Assembly: GCF_003129965.1 (NCBI RefSeq)
Contig: NZ_NRCJ01000004.1
Coordinates: forward strand, 124,001 to 188,000
DNA: 64,000 nucleotides
Direction of reading: 5' to 3'
Source of the DNA: Aggregatibacter kilianii
Lineage (GTDB): Bacteria > Pseudomonadota > Gammaproteobacteria > Enterobacterales > Pasteurellaceae
In this document: positions 28,474 to 37,177 of the stretch, in pieces
How the letters are laid out: every line of letters begins with the position of its first letter
How positions within the stretch are numbered: position 1 is the first letter of the stretch
The notes under the pieces: model-generated
Database searches by the model: none
Told to the model about the DNA's origin: nothing
The model's input: only the letters and a program-made list of their open reading frames with translations
Made by a program: the position numbers and the translations under genes

Positions 28474-29577
28474 ATGCAATTAGACAAAATTATTGCGCAA
28501 AATATTGTAAAACGCGCCATGAATATTATCGGCTGTTCGGTGAATGTGATGGATCATCGCGGCGTGATTATTGCCTCCGGCAATCCTGCCCGCCTGAATC
28601 AGCTACACACCGGCGCGGTGTTGGCGTTACGTCAGAACAGAATCGTGGAAGTGGATGAAAAATTAGCGGAAAAATGGAATTTTGATGCACATCCCGGCAT
28701 TAACGTACCGATTCAATATCTTGGCAATAATATCGGCGTAATCGGTATTTCCGGTGTGCCGGAGCAGGTGAAACCTTATGCCGAGTTAGTGAAAATGACG
28801 GCGGAATTAATTATTGAACAGCATATTTTATTGGAGAAAGAAAGCTGGAATCGGCGCTATAAAGAAGAATTCATTTTACAGTTGGTGAAAGGCAATTTAT
28901 CGCCAACGGAAATGGAACAACAAGCTCGCTTTTTTTCTTTTGATTTAACCGTGCCGCGCGTGGTCATTATTATTAAGTTATTACAACCGAACACCGACGC
29001 GTTACAAAAATTGGTGGGGTATTTGGAACAACCGCAATTTGAGCAGGAGGTCGCGATTTTATCTCTGGATCAAATTATTATTTTGCAACCTTTTGCTATT
29101 TTTGCCCAATTCGCCAAGCAGTTAAAAAAATTATTACCGAAAGATTATGCGTTGCAGGATTACAAAATCGCCATCGGGGCACGCCTTGAGTCCCCTGTGG
29201 GCGAGCAGTTGCCGCTATCTTATCGCACGGCTTTAAGCACCTTGCAATATGGCTTGAAGCATTATCCGCGTAAAAACCTGTATGCTTTTGAACAATACCG
29301 ATTGCCGGTATTGTTGGCGGGAATTGCCGACAGTTGGCAGGCGGAAGAGTTGTTAAAACCGTTAAAAACGTTATTTTCTGAAGAAAATGCCCTCCTGTTT
29401 AAAACATTGCAACAATATTTTTTGTCAAATTGTGATCTTGCTCTCACTGCGCAGAAATTGTTCATCCACCCTAATACATTGCGTTACCGCTTGGCGAAAA
29501 TCGAGCAAATAACCGCATTGTCTTTCAATAAGATAGAAGATCGTTTTAGTCTTTATTTAAGCACGGTGCTGACGTAG
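28474..29577 (+). CDS. cdaR: CdaR-family sugar diacid / glycerate utilisation regulator
   Basis: A 367-residue transcription factor of the SdaR/CdaR group. The N-terminal sugar diacid recognition domain (about residues 1-135: MQLDKIIAQNIVKRAMNIIGCSVNVMD and FDAHPGINVPIQYLGNNIGVIGISG) binds D-glycerate or sugar diacids. The C-terminal PucR-type helix-turn-helix (QYFLSNCDLALTAQKLFIHPNTLRYRLAKIEQ, about 315-350) binds DNA. Length is close to E. coli CdaR (385). It sits directly upstream of a GntP permease and a glycerate kinase on the same strand, so it is probably their local activator. A GAG ribosome site precedes the ATG. Confidence 0.9.
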   Translation: MQLDKIIAQNIVKRAMNIIGCSVNVMDHRGVIIASGNPARLNQLHTGAVLALRQNRIVEVDEKLAEKWNFDAHPGINVPIQYLGNNIGVIGISGVPEQVKPYAELVKMTAELIIEQHILLEKESWNRRYKEEFILQLVKGNLSPTEMEQQARFFSFDLTVPRVVIIIKLLQPNTDALQKLVGYLEQPQFEQEVAILSLDQIIILQPFAIFAQFAKQLKKLLPKDYALQDYKIAIGARLESPVGEQLPLSYRTALSTLQYGLKHYPRKNLYAFEQYRLPVLLAGIADSWQAEELLKPLKTLFSEENALLFKTLQQYFLSNCDLALTAQKLFIHPNTLRYRLAKIEQITALSFNKIEDRFSLYLSTVLT

Positions 29578-29708
29578 TTTTTGTATTCGACTACAAAAAA
29601 TTAGGTATTTTCTGCTGAAATTTTGTATTTTCTTATAAAGCAATTTTTTCGCTAAGGGCGAATAATCTCCCTTGTTGTTTGTATGGTGAAATTACAGGGG
29701 AGAAGAAT

Positions 29709-30971
29709 ATGACGACAGTCTCAGCCTTAGGTGCGATTATCGCACTTGCAGTGGCAATATTTCTGATTTTGAAAAAGGTGTCTCCGGCATACGGAATGTT
29801 AGCCGGGGCACTAATCGGCGGCTTGGTCGGCGGCGCCGATTTAGTGGAAACCGTGAATCTGATGATTGGCGGTGCGCAAGGGATTACCACGGCGGTTATG
29901 CGAATTCTTGCTGCCGGTGTGTTGGCGGGGGTGTTGATTGATTCCGGGGCGGCAAATGCCATTGCGGAAACCATCACCAATAAACTCGGCGAAGCCCGCG
30001 CTTTGCTGGCGTTGGCGCTGGCCACATTAATTCTCACTGCCGTCGGCGTGTTTGTTGATGTGGCGGTGATCACCGTTTTACCGATTGCCTTGGCTTTAGC
30101 GCGTCGTACCGGCTTATCCAAACCGGCGATTTTGCTGGCGATGATCGGTGGCGGTAAAGCGGGTAACATTATATCGCCGAATCCCAATGCCATTGCCGCT
30201 TCCGATACTTTCCACCTGCCGTTAACTTCTGTCATGATGGCGGGCATTATTCCGGCGATCTTCGGTTTAATTCTGACGTATTTCTTAGCCAAACGGTTGA
30301 TCAATAAAGGCGCAAAAGTGTCTTCGGAAGAGGTGATTGTGGTGGAAAAACATGATCTGCCGCATTTCGCTACGGCGATGATTGCGCCGCTCTGTGCGAT
30401 TTTACTGCTAGCCTTACGTCCGTTATTTGATATTAAAGTGGATCCGTTGATTGCCTTACCGGTAGGCGGCTTGGTAGGCGCGTTATGTATGGGCAAAATT
30501 TGTCATGCCAATAGCTATGCTATCAGCGGGTTAGGCAAAATGGCGCCGGTCGCCATTATGTTGCTCGGCACGGGCGCATTGGCGGGCATTATCGCCAATT
30601 CAGGCTTAAAAGATGTGTTAATTCAGGGCTTGGAACATTCCGGTTTGCCGGCTTATATTTTAGCGCCGATTTCCGGGGCGTTAATGTCTTTGGCGACGGC
30701 ATCCACCACAGCAGGCACGGCGGTAGCCTCCAACGTGTTTAGTGGTACGCTATTGGAATTAGGCGTGAGCGGCTTAGCGGCGGCAGCTATGATTCACGCC
30801 GGGGCGACGGTATTCGACCACATGCCGCACGGTTCCTTCTTCCATGCCACCGGCGGTAGCGTGAACATGGATATTAAAGAGCGGTTGAAACTGATTCCTT
30901 ATGAAAGTGCGGTCGGTTTAATTATGACAATTGTTTCTACCTTAATTTTCGGTGTGTTTAATTGGTCCTAG
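29709..30971 (+). CDS. GntP-family permease (gluconate/glycerate type)
   Basis: About 420 residues from the ATG at 29709, which has a GGGGAGAAG ribosome site; an in-frame start at 29679 lacks one. It is a polytopic inner-membrane proton symporter with about 12 segments. Family blocks include VSPAYGMLAGALIGGLVGG, GKAGNIISPNPNAIAAS and ATASTTAGTAVASN with HAGATVFDHMPHGSFFHATGG near the end. GntP members import gluconate, glycerate or related sugar acids. With a CdaR regulator upstream and glycerate kinase 9 bp downstream, D-glycerate is the likely substrate, by inference. The gene is rich in Ala/Gly codons, which creates a long antisense open frame that I do not consider real. Confidence 0.9.
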   Translation: MTTVSALGAIIALAVAIFLILKKVSPAYGMLAGALIGGLVGGADLVETVNLMIGGAQGITTAVMRILAAGVLAGVLIDSGAANAIAETITNKLGEARALLALALATLILTAVGVFVDVAVITVLPIALALARRTGLSKPAILLAMIGGGKAGNIISPNPNAIAASDTFHLPLTSVMMAGIIPAIFGLILTYFLAKRLINKGAKVSSEEVIVVEKHDLPHFATAMIAPLCAILLLALRPLFDIKVDPLIALPVGGLVGALCMGKICHANSYAISGLGKMAPVAIMLLGTGALAGIIANSGLKDVLIQGLEHSGLPAYILAPISGALMSLATASTTAGTAVASNVFSGTLLELGVSGLAAAAMIHAGATVFDHMPHGSFFHATGGSVNMDIKERLKLIPYESAVGLIMTIVSTLIFGVFNWS

Positions 30972-30980
30972 GAGGTCGCT

Positions 30981-32120
30981 ATGAAAATCGTTATTGCTCC
31001 CGATTCATTCAAAGAAAGTTTAACCGCCTTAGAAGTGGCAAGTGCTATTGAAACCGGCTTTAAACGTGTTTTTCCGGATGCGGAATATGTCAAATTGCCA
31101 ATGGCGGACGGCGGCGAAGGCACAGTGCAATCCTTGGTGGACGCTACCGGCGGTAAATTGGTGGAATATGATGTAGTGGCGCCGTTGGGAAATGCCGTGC
31201 AAAGTTTCTTCGGGCTATCGGGCGACGGCAAAACTGCCATCATCGAAATGGCGGCGGCATCCGGCTTGCATTTGGTCGACCCGGAACAGCGTAATCCGCT
31301 CAACACCACAAGTTACGGCACCGGCGAATTAATTAAACATGCTTTGGATCTTGGCGTACAACATATTATTTTAGGCATCGGTGGCAGTGCGACGAACGAC
31401 GGCGGCGTCGGTATGTTGCAGGCGCTCGGCATTCGTTTTCTTGATGCACAACAGCAAGAAATCGGATACGGCGGCGCGCAGTTGGCAAACATTGCGCAAA
31501 TTGAGATGACGAATTTGGATCCCCGTCTGGCGCAGGTTCACATTGAAGTGGCGTGCGATGTGAATAACCCGTTGTGCGGTGAACGTGGTGCATCGGCGAT
31601 TTTTGGTCCGCAAAAGGGCGCGACGCCGGACATGGTGGCGCAGTTAGATGCAGCACTGGCACATTTCGCCGAGATTGCGCAGCGCGATTGCGGCAAAAAT
31701 ATTAAAGATCAAGCGGGTGCCGGTGCGGCAGGCGGTATGGGCGGCGGCTTGTTGCTATTGCCGAAGGTGGAGCTGAAAGCCGGCGTTCAAATCGTGTTGG
31801 ATAATTTGCAGTTGGCGGACAAAGTACAGGATGCCGATTTGGTGATTACCGGCGAAGGGCGTATGGATGCGCAAAGTATTCTCGGCAAAACCCCGATTGG
31901 CGTGGCGCGTACCGCGAAGCAATTTAATAAGCCGGTGATTGCCATTGTGGGCTGTTTACGTGAGGACTACGAAGTGGTGTACGAACATGGCATTGATGTG
32001 GTATTTCCGATTATTCGTCAGTTGGCTCCGTTACCTGAAATCCTGAAACAGGGCGGTGAAAATCTGGTGTCCACCGCACAAAATATTGCGCGTTTGTTAG
32101 CTTTACAGGGAAAAATGTAA
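30981..32120 (+). CDS. Glycerate kinase (GarK/GlxK family)
   Basis: A 379-residue cytosolic kinase that phosphorylates D-glycerate, in this family at the 2-hydroxyl, feeding glycolysis. Conserved blocks: IAPDSFKESLTALEVASAIE at the N-terminus, LPMADGGEGTVQSLVDATGG, GIGGSATNDGGVGMLQALG (about 133-152), GAGAAGGMGGGLL and VITGEGRMDAQSILGKTPIGVA. Length matches E. coli GarK/GlxK (381). The AGGAGG ribosome site is 9 bp after the permease stop, so both genes are one unit. The gene ends at an uptake-signal hairpin plus the terminator shared with hpt. Confidence 0.95.
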   Translation: MKIVIAPDSFKESLTALEVASAIETGFKRVFPDAEYVKLPMADGGEGTVQSLVDATGGKLVEYDVVAPLGNAVQSFFGLSGDGKTAIIEMAAASGLHLVDPEQRNPLNTTSYGTGELIKHALDLGVQHIILGIGGSATNDGGVGMLQALGIRFLDAQQQEIGYGGAQLANIAQIEMTNLDPRLAQVHIEVACDVNNPLCGERGASAIFGPQKGATPDMVAQLDAALAHFAEIAQRDCGKNIKDQAGAGAAGGMGGGLLLLPKVELKAGVQIVLDNLQLADKVQDADLVITGEGRMDAQSILGKTPIGVARTAKQFNKPVIAIVGCLREDYEVVYEHGIDVVFPIIRQLAPLPEILKQGGENLVSTAQNIARLLALQGKM

Positions 32121-32161
32121 ACCGAGGCGCTAAAAGTGCGGTGGTTTTTTCAGATAAATTT

Positions 32162-32190
32162 ACGGCTTATCCAATGATAAGCCGTTTTCT
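32162..32190. terminator. Bidirectional terminator between glycerate kinase and hpt
   Basis: ACGGCTTATC (32162-32171) pairs with GATAAGCCGT (32176-32185) around CAAT, followed by TTTTCTTTT. It is nearly the same as the hairpin at 19124-19147. Confidence 0.85.
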
Positions 32191-32191
32191 T

Positions 32192-32731
32192 TTATTCTTC
32201 TAAAATCACTTTGCCGATGTAACCCAGATTGCGGTGTTGTTGCGCATAATCAATGCCGTAACCCACTACGAATTCGTCAGGAATGGTAAAGCCAACCCAA
32301 TCCACCGGCACTTGCACTTCACGGCGTGACGGTTTATCCAACAGGGTGCAAATGGCTAACGAGGCGGGCTCGCGTAAATTCAGAATCTCGCGCACTTTTT
32401 CCAAGGTATAACCCGTGTCGATAATGTCCTCCACAATCAGCACATCTTTGCCTTTGATGTCGCCGTCCAAGTCTTTGCTGATACGCACATCATGATTGGT
32501 GGTCATGCCGCTGCCATAGCTGGAAGTGGTCATAAATTCAATTTCCACCGGCAAACGCAATTCACGCACCAAATCCGCCATAAACATAAAAGAACCGCGC
32601 AATAAGCCCACCACAATCAGGCGGTTAACGTTTTTGTGTTGATAAAATGCGGTGATTTCTTTGCTGAGTTCGGCAATGCGGGAGCGGACTTCTTGTTCGG
32701 AAATCAGTATATCGACGTGGTGTTTTTTCAT
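32192..32731 (-). CDS. hpt: Hypoxanthine phosphoribosyltransferase
   Basis: A 179-residue purine-salvage enzyme that joins hypoxanthine (or guanine) to PRPP, giving IMP (or GMP). The PRPP motif [14 protein letters not shown] is at about residues 99-112. [16 protein letters not shown] carries the pyrophosphate loop, [11 protein letters not shown] the flexible loop, and [31 protein letters not shown] the base pocket. Length matches E. coli Hpt (178). The 60 bp upstream include the strong terminator of the candidate sRNA, so hpt probably has its own promoter or relies on read-through. Confidence 0.96.
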   Translation of the reverse strand: MKKHHVDILISEQEVRSRIAELSKEITAFYQHKNVNRLIVVGLLRGSFMFMADLVRELRLPVEIEFMTTSSYGSGMTTNHDVRISKDLDGDIKGKDVLIVEDIIDTGYTLEKVREILNLREPASLAICTLLDKPSRREVQVPVDWVGFTIPDEFVVGYGIDYAQQHRNLGYIGKVILEE

Positions 32732-32769
32732 TTGAGAGTTACCTTCAGCGGATAATGAGGGCGCTATTC

Positions 32770-32907
32770 TAACAAAAAAAAGACTGAAGTTTAAACTTCA
32801 GTCTTTTCAAATACCCTAACGAATTTACTTTCTACTCTACCTGTTTGGAGTACTATGCAGACTTCCAATGACTACCATTCATCTTCATTGCAATACTTAA
32901 CAGATGT
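32770..32907 (-). ncRNA. Candidate Fur-regulated small RNA between pmbA and hpt
   Basis: On the minus strand a Fur-like box (32955-32941) is followed by a -35 TTGACA (32940-32935), a 16-nt spacer and a -10 TAACAT (32918-32913). This predicts a start near 32907. About 100 nt later a 30-bp perfect palindrome (32778-32807) followed by eight Ts forms a strong intrinsic terminator. No protein frame fits the interval on that strand. The layout (Fur box over promoter, about 135 nt, terminator) is that of iron-responsive sRNAs such as RyhB; Pasteurellaceae have one named HrrF, but homology could not be tested. Ends are predictions. Confidence 0.6.
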
Positions 32908-32912
32908 GGCTT

Positions 32913-32955
32913 ATGTTAGCAGAGTTTTTATTTCTGTCAATAAGAATTATTATCA
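32913..32955 (-). promoter_or_regulatory. Promoter and Fur-box-like operator of the candidate sRNA
   Basis: The 15-bp sequence TGATAATAATTCTTA (32955-32941) matches 12 of 14 defined positions of the 7-1-7 Fur consensus TGATAATnATTATCA and abuts a perfect TTGACA -35. The -10 is TAACAT with a 16-bp spacer. Repression by Fe-Fur would block RNA polymerase. Confidence 0.6.
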
Positions 32956-32971
32956 TTTTCTTAAAAATATT

Positions 32972-34333
32972 TTAATTCCCGGAAATTTTCATATTTTCCA
33001 ATAAGATGGAGCCTGTCTGAATGTTGGAACGATGTTCAATATCGTCCCCGACGGCAACGATATTGCGCAACATTTCAGGCAGTTGTCCTGCGATCGTGAT
33101 TTCCGCTACAGGATATTGAATCTCGCCGTTTTCCACCCAGAAGCCTGCCGCCCCTCGTGAATAATCGCCGGTGACCATGTTTACGCCTTGTCCCATCACT
33201 TCGGTCACCAGCAAGCCGCGATCCATTTGGCGCAAAAGTGCGGTCAGTTTTCCTGATGAATTTGCTTTTACCAACCAGTTATGAATGCCGCCCGCGTGCC
33301 CATTACTTTGCATACCGAGCTTGCGTCCGCTGTAACCGGTGAGCAAATAGGTTTGTAAAATGCCGTTGCGGATAATGTCCATATCCTGCGTTCTGACGCC
33401 TTCGCTATCAAAAGGTGTGGACGCTAACTGACCGAGCAAATGCGGACGTTCAACGATGTCAAACCAATCGGGCAACACTTGCTTGCCTAAATGATCTAAT
33501 AAGAAACTGGCTTTGCGGTATAAACTGCCGCCGCTAATGGCTGCCGCCAAATGACCGATTAAGCCTGTCGCCACATCATTTAAAAAAATCACCGGCGCTT
33601 CTTGAGTGGCGAGCTTTTGCGGTTGCAAACGGGCAATGGCTTTTTGCGCGGCATTCTCACCAACCCATTGTGGTTGCGCTAATTGGGCAATATCCCGTGC
33701 AACGGTGTATTCGTAATCCCGTTCCAGTTGCTCCTGATGGGCGGCAATGATTGAACAAGAAAGGGAATAACGGCTGGATAAATAACTTTGCAGCATACCG
33801 TAGCTGTTGCCGTAAACGCGCACGCCGGTGTGCGCGTTGAAAGAAGCACCTTCGCTGTTAACGATACGCTCATCGTGGTCTAGTGCAGCCTTTTCTGTTT
33901 CCAAAGCAAGTTGTAGCGCCTTATCCACGTCAATGTCGGCGGCGTGATATAAATCCAAATTCGGTGCATCAAACGCCATTAAATCTCTATCCGCCAAGCC
34001 TGCGCAATCGTCGGGCGAGGTATATTTGGCGATAGAGAGCGCTGCTTCCACGGTGCTTCTGATGGCTTCCGGCGTTAAATCGGAGGTGGAGGCGTTGCCT
34101 TTTTGTTGCCCTAAATATACGGAAATGCCGAGTGCGCCGTCGTTGTTAAATTCAACGTTTTCGATTTCCTGCAAACGGGTGGAGACGGACAAACCGCCGG
34201 ATTTGGTGACGCCCACTTCGGCGCTGGCGCCCGCTTTTTGGGCAATGTCAATGGCGAGACTCACGGCATCGCGCAGTTGTTGTTCCTGTTGGCGTAAAAG
34301 TGCGGTGGAATGTTCAAGTGTTTTTTGTTGCAT
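32972..34333 (-). CDS. pmbA: Metalloprotease PmbA (TldE), partner of TldD
   Basis: A 453-residue protein of the TldD/PmbA family. TldD and TldE form a heterodimeric zinc protease, known for microcin B17 maturation and CcdA degradation; TldE is the non-catalytic partner without the HExxxH of TldD. Here there is likewise no HExxxH. Family blocks: [47 protein letters not shown] and [16 protein letters not shown] with [20 protein letters not shown] near the C-terminus. Length is close to E. coli PmbA (450). It is divergent from darP, as in E. coli. The short gap to darP (116 bp) holds both promoters and two uptake signals. Confidence 0.95.
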   Translation of the reverse strand: MQQKTLEHSTALLRQQEQQLRDAVSLAIDIAQKAGASAEVGVTKSGGLSVSTRLQEIENVEFNNDGALGISVYLGQQKGNASTSDLTPEAIRSTVEAALSIAKYTSPDDCAGLADRDLMAFDAPNLDLYHAADIDVDKALQLALETEKAALDHDERIVNSEGASFNAHTGVRVYGNSYGMLQSYLSSRYSLSCSIIAAHQEQLERDYEYTVARDIAQLAQPQWVGENAAQKAIARLQPQKLATQEAPVIFLNDVATGLIGHLAAAISGGSLYRKASFLLDHLGKQVLPDWFDIVERPHLLGQLASTPFDSEGVRTQDMDIIRNGILQTYLLTGYSGRKLGMQSNGHAGGIHNWLVKANSSGKLTALLRQMDRGLLVTEVMGQGVNMVTGDYSRGAAGFWVENGEIQYPVAEITIAGQLPEMLRNIVAVGDDIEHRSNIQTGSILLENMKISGN

Positions 34334-34449
34334 TGTGGTTTTCTCAATGGGGCATTTTCGGCAATTTTAGCCTATTTTTCTTTTTAAGGCGAACCGTAGA
34401 TTCTGTGCTAAAATGCACCGCACTTTTTAGCAGAACAACGGAAAAGAAT

Positions 34450-34983
34450 ATGGCAAAACGCAAAAAAGACGATTTTGACTGGCAGGATGAAGAGCAGGAA
34501 GAGATTATTTGGGTCAGCAAAAGCGAAATTAAACGGGATGCGGACGCATTAAAAAAACTGGGCGAAAAACTGGTTGAACTGACCAAAGCTAAATTAGATA
34601 AAATTCCTTTGGAAGAATCGTTATTGGAAGCGGTAAATTTGGCGCAGCGCCTGCAAAAAGAAGCGCGTCGTCGTCAGTTGCAGTATATTGGTAAATTATT
34701 GCGCGGCATGGACGTAGAACCGATTCAGGACGCTTTGGATAAACTGGAAAACAAACATTTGCAGCAACAAGCGATGTTGCACAAACTGGAATTATTGCGC
34801 GATGAGCTTGTGGCAAACGGTGATAACGCATTAACACATTTTTTAACGGATTATCCGCATGCCGACCGGCAACATTTGCGTAATTTGATTCGTGCCGCCA
34901 ATAAGGAAAAAGAACAAAATAAACCGGCAAAAGCCTATCGCGAGATTTTTCAGTATTTGAAGGAAATCGTGTTGGAAGATTAA
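34450..34983 (+). CDS. darP: Dual-action ribosomal maturation protein DarP (YjgA)
   Basis: About 177 residues from the ATG at 34450 ([31 protein letters not shown]), which fits the family N-terminus; the frame is open 50 codons upstream into the pmbA promoter. The protein is highly charged and helical, with [25 protein letters not shown] and [35 protein letters not shown] being the conserved blocks. DarP assists late 50S assembly by remodelling the peptidyl transferase region. It is divergent from pmbA, as in E. coli. It ends at a strong terminator. Confidence 0.94.
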   Translation: MAKRKKDDFDWQDEEQEEIIWVSKSEIKRDADALKKLGEKLVELTKAKLDKIPLEESLLEAVNLAQRLQKEARRRQLQYIGKLLRGMDVEPIQDALDKLENKHLQQQAMLHKLELLRDELVANGDNALTHFLTDYPHADRQHLRNLIRAANKEKEQNKPAKAYREIFQYLKEIVLED

Positions 34984-35000
34984 GAAAAGTCTAAATATTT

Positions 35001-35038
35001 AGCCCCTTAATAAGCCATTTATTAAGGGGCTGTTTTTT
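35001..35038. terminator. Terminator between darP and the DASS transporter
   Basis: AGCCCCTTAATAA (35001-35013) and TTATTAAGGGGCT (35019-35031) form a perfect 13-bp stem with a 5-nt loop, then GTTTTTT on the plus strand. The transporter stop is 10 bp away, so it may serve both convergent genes. Confidence 0.88.
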
Positions 35039-35047
35039 ATGGCAGGA

Positions 35048-36439
35048 TTAATTTAGCCAGAATAAATAGCCGACAGTGGCGATTACAAAGATACAAACGA
35101 TATTCAGGATAAAGCCTGCTTTTACCATTTCACTTTGTTTCACTTCACCCGTACCGAACACAATGGCATTCGGCGGTGTAGCTACCGGCAACATGAAGGC
35201 ACAAGATGCGCCTAAGCCGATAATCAAGGCTAAACCGATTTCCGGCATACCGAGAGATTGTGCGATAGAGATGAAAATCGGCACTAACAAAGCCGCACTG
35301 GCGGTGTTGGAGGTGAATTCCGTTAAGAAAATAATAAACGCGGCGACCAATAACCCGATGAGGTAGAAATGTCCGCCTTCAATGAGGAACACAATACCGT
35401 CCGCCAAGATTTTACTTGCACCGGAATTTTTGAGTACCGCACTTAAGGTCAAACCGCCACCAAACAGCATTAATACGCCCCAGTCGGTGTTGTCTTGGAT
35501 TTGTTTCCAGTTGGCGACGCCGGTCACGCAAATGATCACGGCGGCGGCTAAGGCGATGACACTGTCAAAACTGCCGATTTTACCGGTTAAACCCAATGCG
35601 CCTGAAAGCATCGGATTGATTTGGCTGCTGAAAACCCAGCTTAAGGCGATAAAGACGAAAATCCCTAAGGTAATCCAGCGTTGTTTGTTCATTTCCACTT
35701 TTTCGAATTGTTGTTCAAAACGAATATTCAATTTTGGTTTGAACACAATATAAAGTGTTCCGATCATGATTGGCATTAAGATAATCATGATAGGCAAGCC
35801 GTACCACAACCAATCGGCAAAAGTTAGGTGCAACTGGGTTGCTACAATGTTGTTCGGCGGGCTGCCCACTAAGGTTCCCATGCCGCCGATACTGGCACTA
35901 TAGGCAATCCCCAACAGCACGAAAACATAGGTGTTGTGCTGTTCTTTACGATCCAAACGGCTTAACACCCCCATGGCAAGCGGTAACATCATCGCGGCGG
36001 TCGCCGTATTACTCACCCACATGGACAAGAAAGCCGTCACAGAAAATAAATAAATCACCGCGACAAACAGATTACCTTTTGCCAATGCCATGATTTTATT
36101 GGCGATCATTTTATCCAGTTGCTGAATATGCAATGCTGTAGCTAAGGCAAATCCGCCGAAGAACAAGAAAATATTCGGATCGGCGAAGGTGGCGAGCGCA
36201 GTGCTCGTGTTCACCAATCCCAAGAAAATCGCGAGAAGCGGAACGATTAAGGCGGTGATGGTGACGTGTAGAGCTTCCGTTAACCATAAAATGGCGACTA
36301 AAGCTAATAATGCCAACCCACTATTGGCGTTTCTGTCGAATGGCAGCGTGTAGAGTAAGATAAAAAATAGAATGACGGCAACAATAAAGATAATTGCACT
36401 CCTATTGGTCTTACTTTGATTTTGAGTTGTGTCGCTCAT
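35048..36439 (-). CDS. DASS-family (SLC13) sodium:anion symporter, dicarboxylate type
   Basis: A 463-residue polytopic inner-membrane transporter. The duplicated SNT motifs that bind Na+ and carboxylate are present: MWVSNTATAAMMLPLAMG (about residue 140) and EFTSNTASAALLVPIF (about 385). WLTEALHVTITALIVPLLAI and a C-terminal PVATPPNAIVFGTGEV, the SLC13 signature, are also seen. These proteins import succinate, malate, citrate, sulfate or similar anions; VcINDY is the structural model. The closest guess is C4-dicarboxylates, without adjacent genes to confirm it. Monocistronic. Confidence 0.92.
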   Translation of the reverse strand: MSDTTQNQSKTNRSAIIFIVAVILFFILLYTLPFDRNANSGLALLALVAILWLTEALHVTITALIVPLLAIFLGLVNTSTALATFADPNIFLFFGGFALATALHIQQLDKMIANKIMALAKGNLFVAVIYLFSVTAFLSMWVSNTATAAMMLPLAMGVLSRLDRKEQHNTYVFVLLGIAYSASIGGMGTLVGSPPNNIVATQLHLTFADWLWYGLPIMIILMPIMIGTLYIVFKPKLNIRFEQQFEKVEMNKQRWITLGIFVFIALSWVFSSQINPMLSGALGLTGKIGSFDSVIALAAAVIICVTGVANWKQIQDNTDWGVLMLFGGGLTLSAVLKNSGASKILADGIVFLIEGGHFYLIGLLVAAFIIFLTEFTSNTASAALLVPIFISIAQSLGMPEIGLALIIGLGASCAFMLPVATPPNAIVFGTGEVKQSEMVKAGFILNIVCIFVIATVGYLFWLN

Positions 36440-36562
36440 AATGTTTATTCCTATAAAAAATCAAAGATCAACATATTGTTCAACGCAAACAATATGGCGA
36501 AAAGTTAGCACTTTGTTAATAAAAAGCAACGGTTTTTTTATGGATTTGTGACCTTGCGCAAA

Positions 36563-36603
36563 AAAAGTGCGGTGAAAATTTTTGATATTTTCACCGCACT
36601 TTT
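36563..36603. terminator. Terminator of rraA from inverted uptake signals
   Basis: AAAAGTGCGGTGAAAAT (36563-36579) and its perfect 17-bp complement (36587-36603) around a 7-nt loop. T or A runs on both sides permit bidirectional action; it follows the rraA stop on the minus strand. Confidence 0.85.
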
Positions 36604-36626
36604 AAACAAGACGTTAAATTTCAGGG

Positions 36627-37127
36627 TTATTCCTGTTCGAAGTCTTCTAAATCTAAGGCTTCTTGCGACAGGATAATCCCGGTTAAATCCGCATAGACAA
36701 AATCTTCCGGGAAGAACGTAACACCGCCGAAGTTTACCGGAATGTCCGTTTCGCCTTGGTTGGAACCGTCCGCGCCTACCGGAATCGGTGCTAACGCGTG
36801 AATCCCGATGTCGATATTTTCCAATTGCTGAATTTGACGCACCGCACCGTAAACGATAATACCTTCCCAGTTGTTGTCTGCCGCCAATTGCGCCAGTTCG
36901 GCGTCGATTAAAGCGCGGCGCACCGCACCACCGCCGTCCACCAATAGCACCCGACCTTCGCCGTTTTCTTCCAAAATTTCAGCAATCAATCCGTTGTTTT
37001 CAAAGCATTTCACGGTGGTGACTTTGCCGTAGAAAGTGCTCAGTCCGCCGAAACTGGAGAAAATAGGCTCGACAACATCCACTTGGTCGAGATAAATATC
37101 GCAAAGTTCAGAAGTATCAATGTACAT
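36627..37127 (-). CDS. rraA: Ribonuclease E activity regulator RraA
   Basis: A 166-residue protein that binds RNase E and degradosome helicases and inhibits RNA processing. Recognised by [28 protein letters not shown] at the N-terminus, then [36 protein letters not shown] and [28 protein letters not shown]. It belongs to the old MenG-like fold, hence the historical placement beside menA, which lies 50 bp upstream here as in E. coli. The C-terminal acidic tail (LEDFEQE) is usual. No methyltransferase motif is present. Confidence 0.95.
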   Translation of the reverse strand: MYIDTSELCDIYLDQVDVVEPIFSSFGGLSTFYGKVTTVKCFENNGLIAEILEENGEGRVLLVDGGGAVRRALIDAELAQLAADNNWEGIIVYGAVRQIQQLENIDIGIHALAPIPVGADGSNQGETDIPVNFGGVTFFPEDFVYADLTGIILSQEALDLEDFEQE

Positions 37128-37177
37128 AAGAAACCCTATTTTTAAAATGAATACTGCGGGCTAGTATAGTCCGTTTA

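Noticed and set aside
29633-30496. A 287-codon minus-strand frame opposite the GntP permease
   Set aside because: It is antisense to a clear permease; the Ala/Ser/Pro-rich translation is what reversed Gly/Ala-rich codons give, and it has no family features.
32855-33004. A 49-codon plus-strand frame (ATG at 32855) with a GGAG upstream
   Set aside because: It runs antisense to the candidate sRNA, its promoter and the end of pmbA; no family resemblance, and the GGAG is explained by chance.
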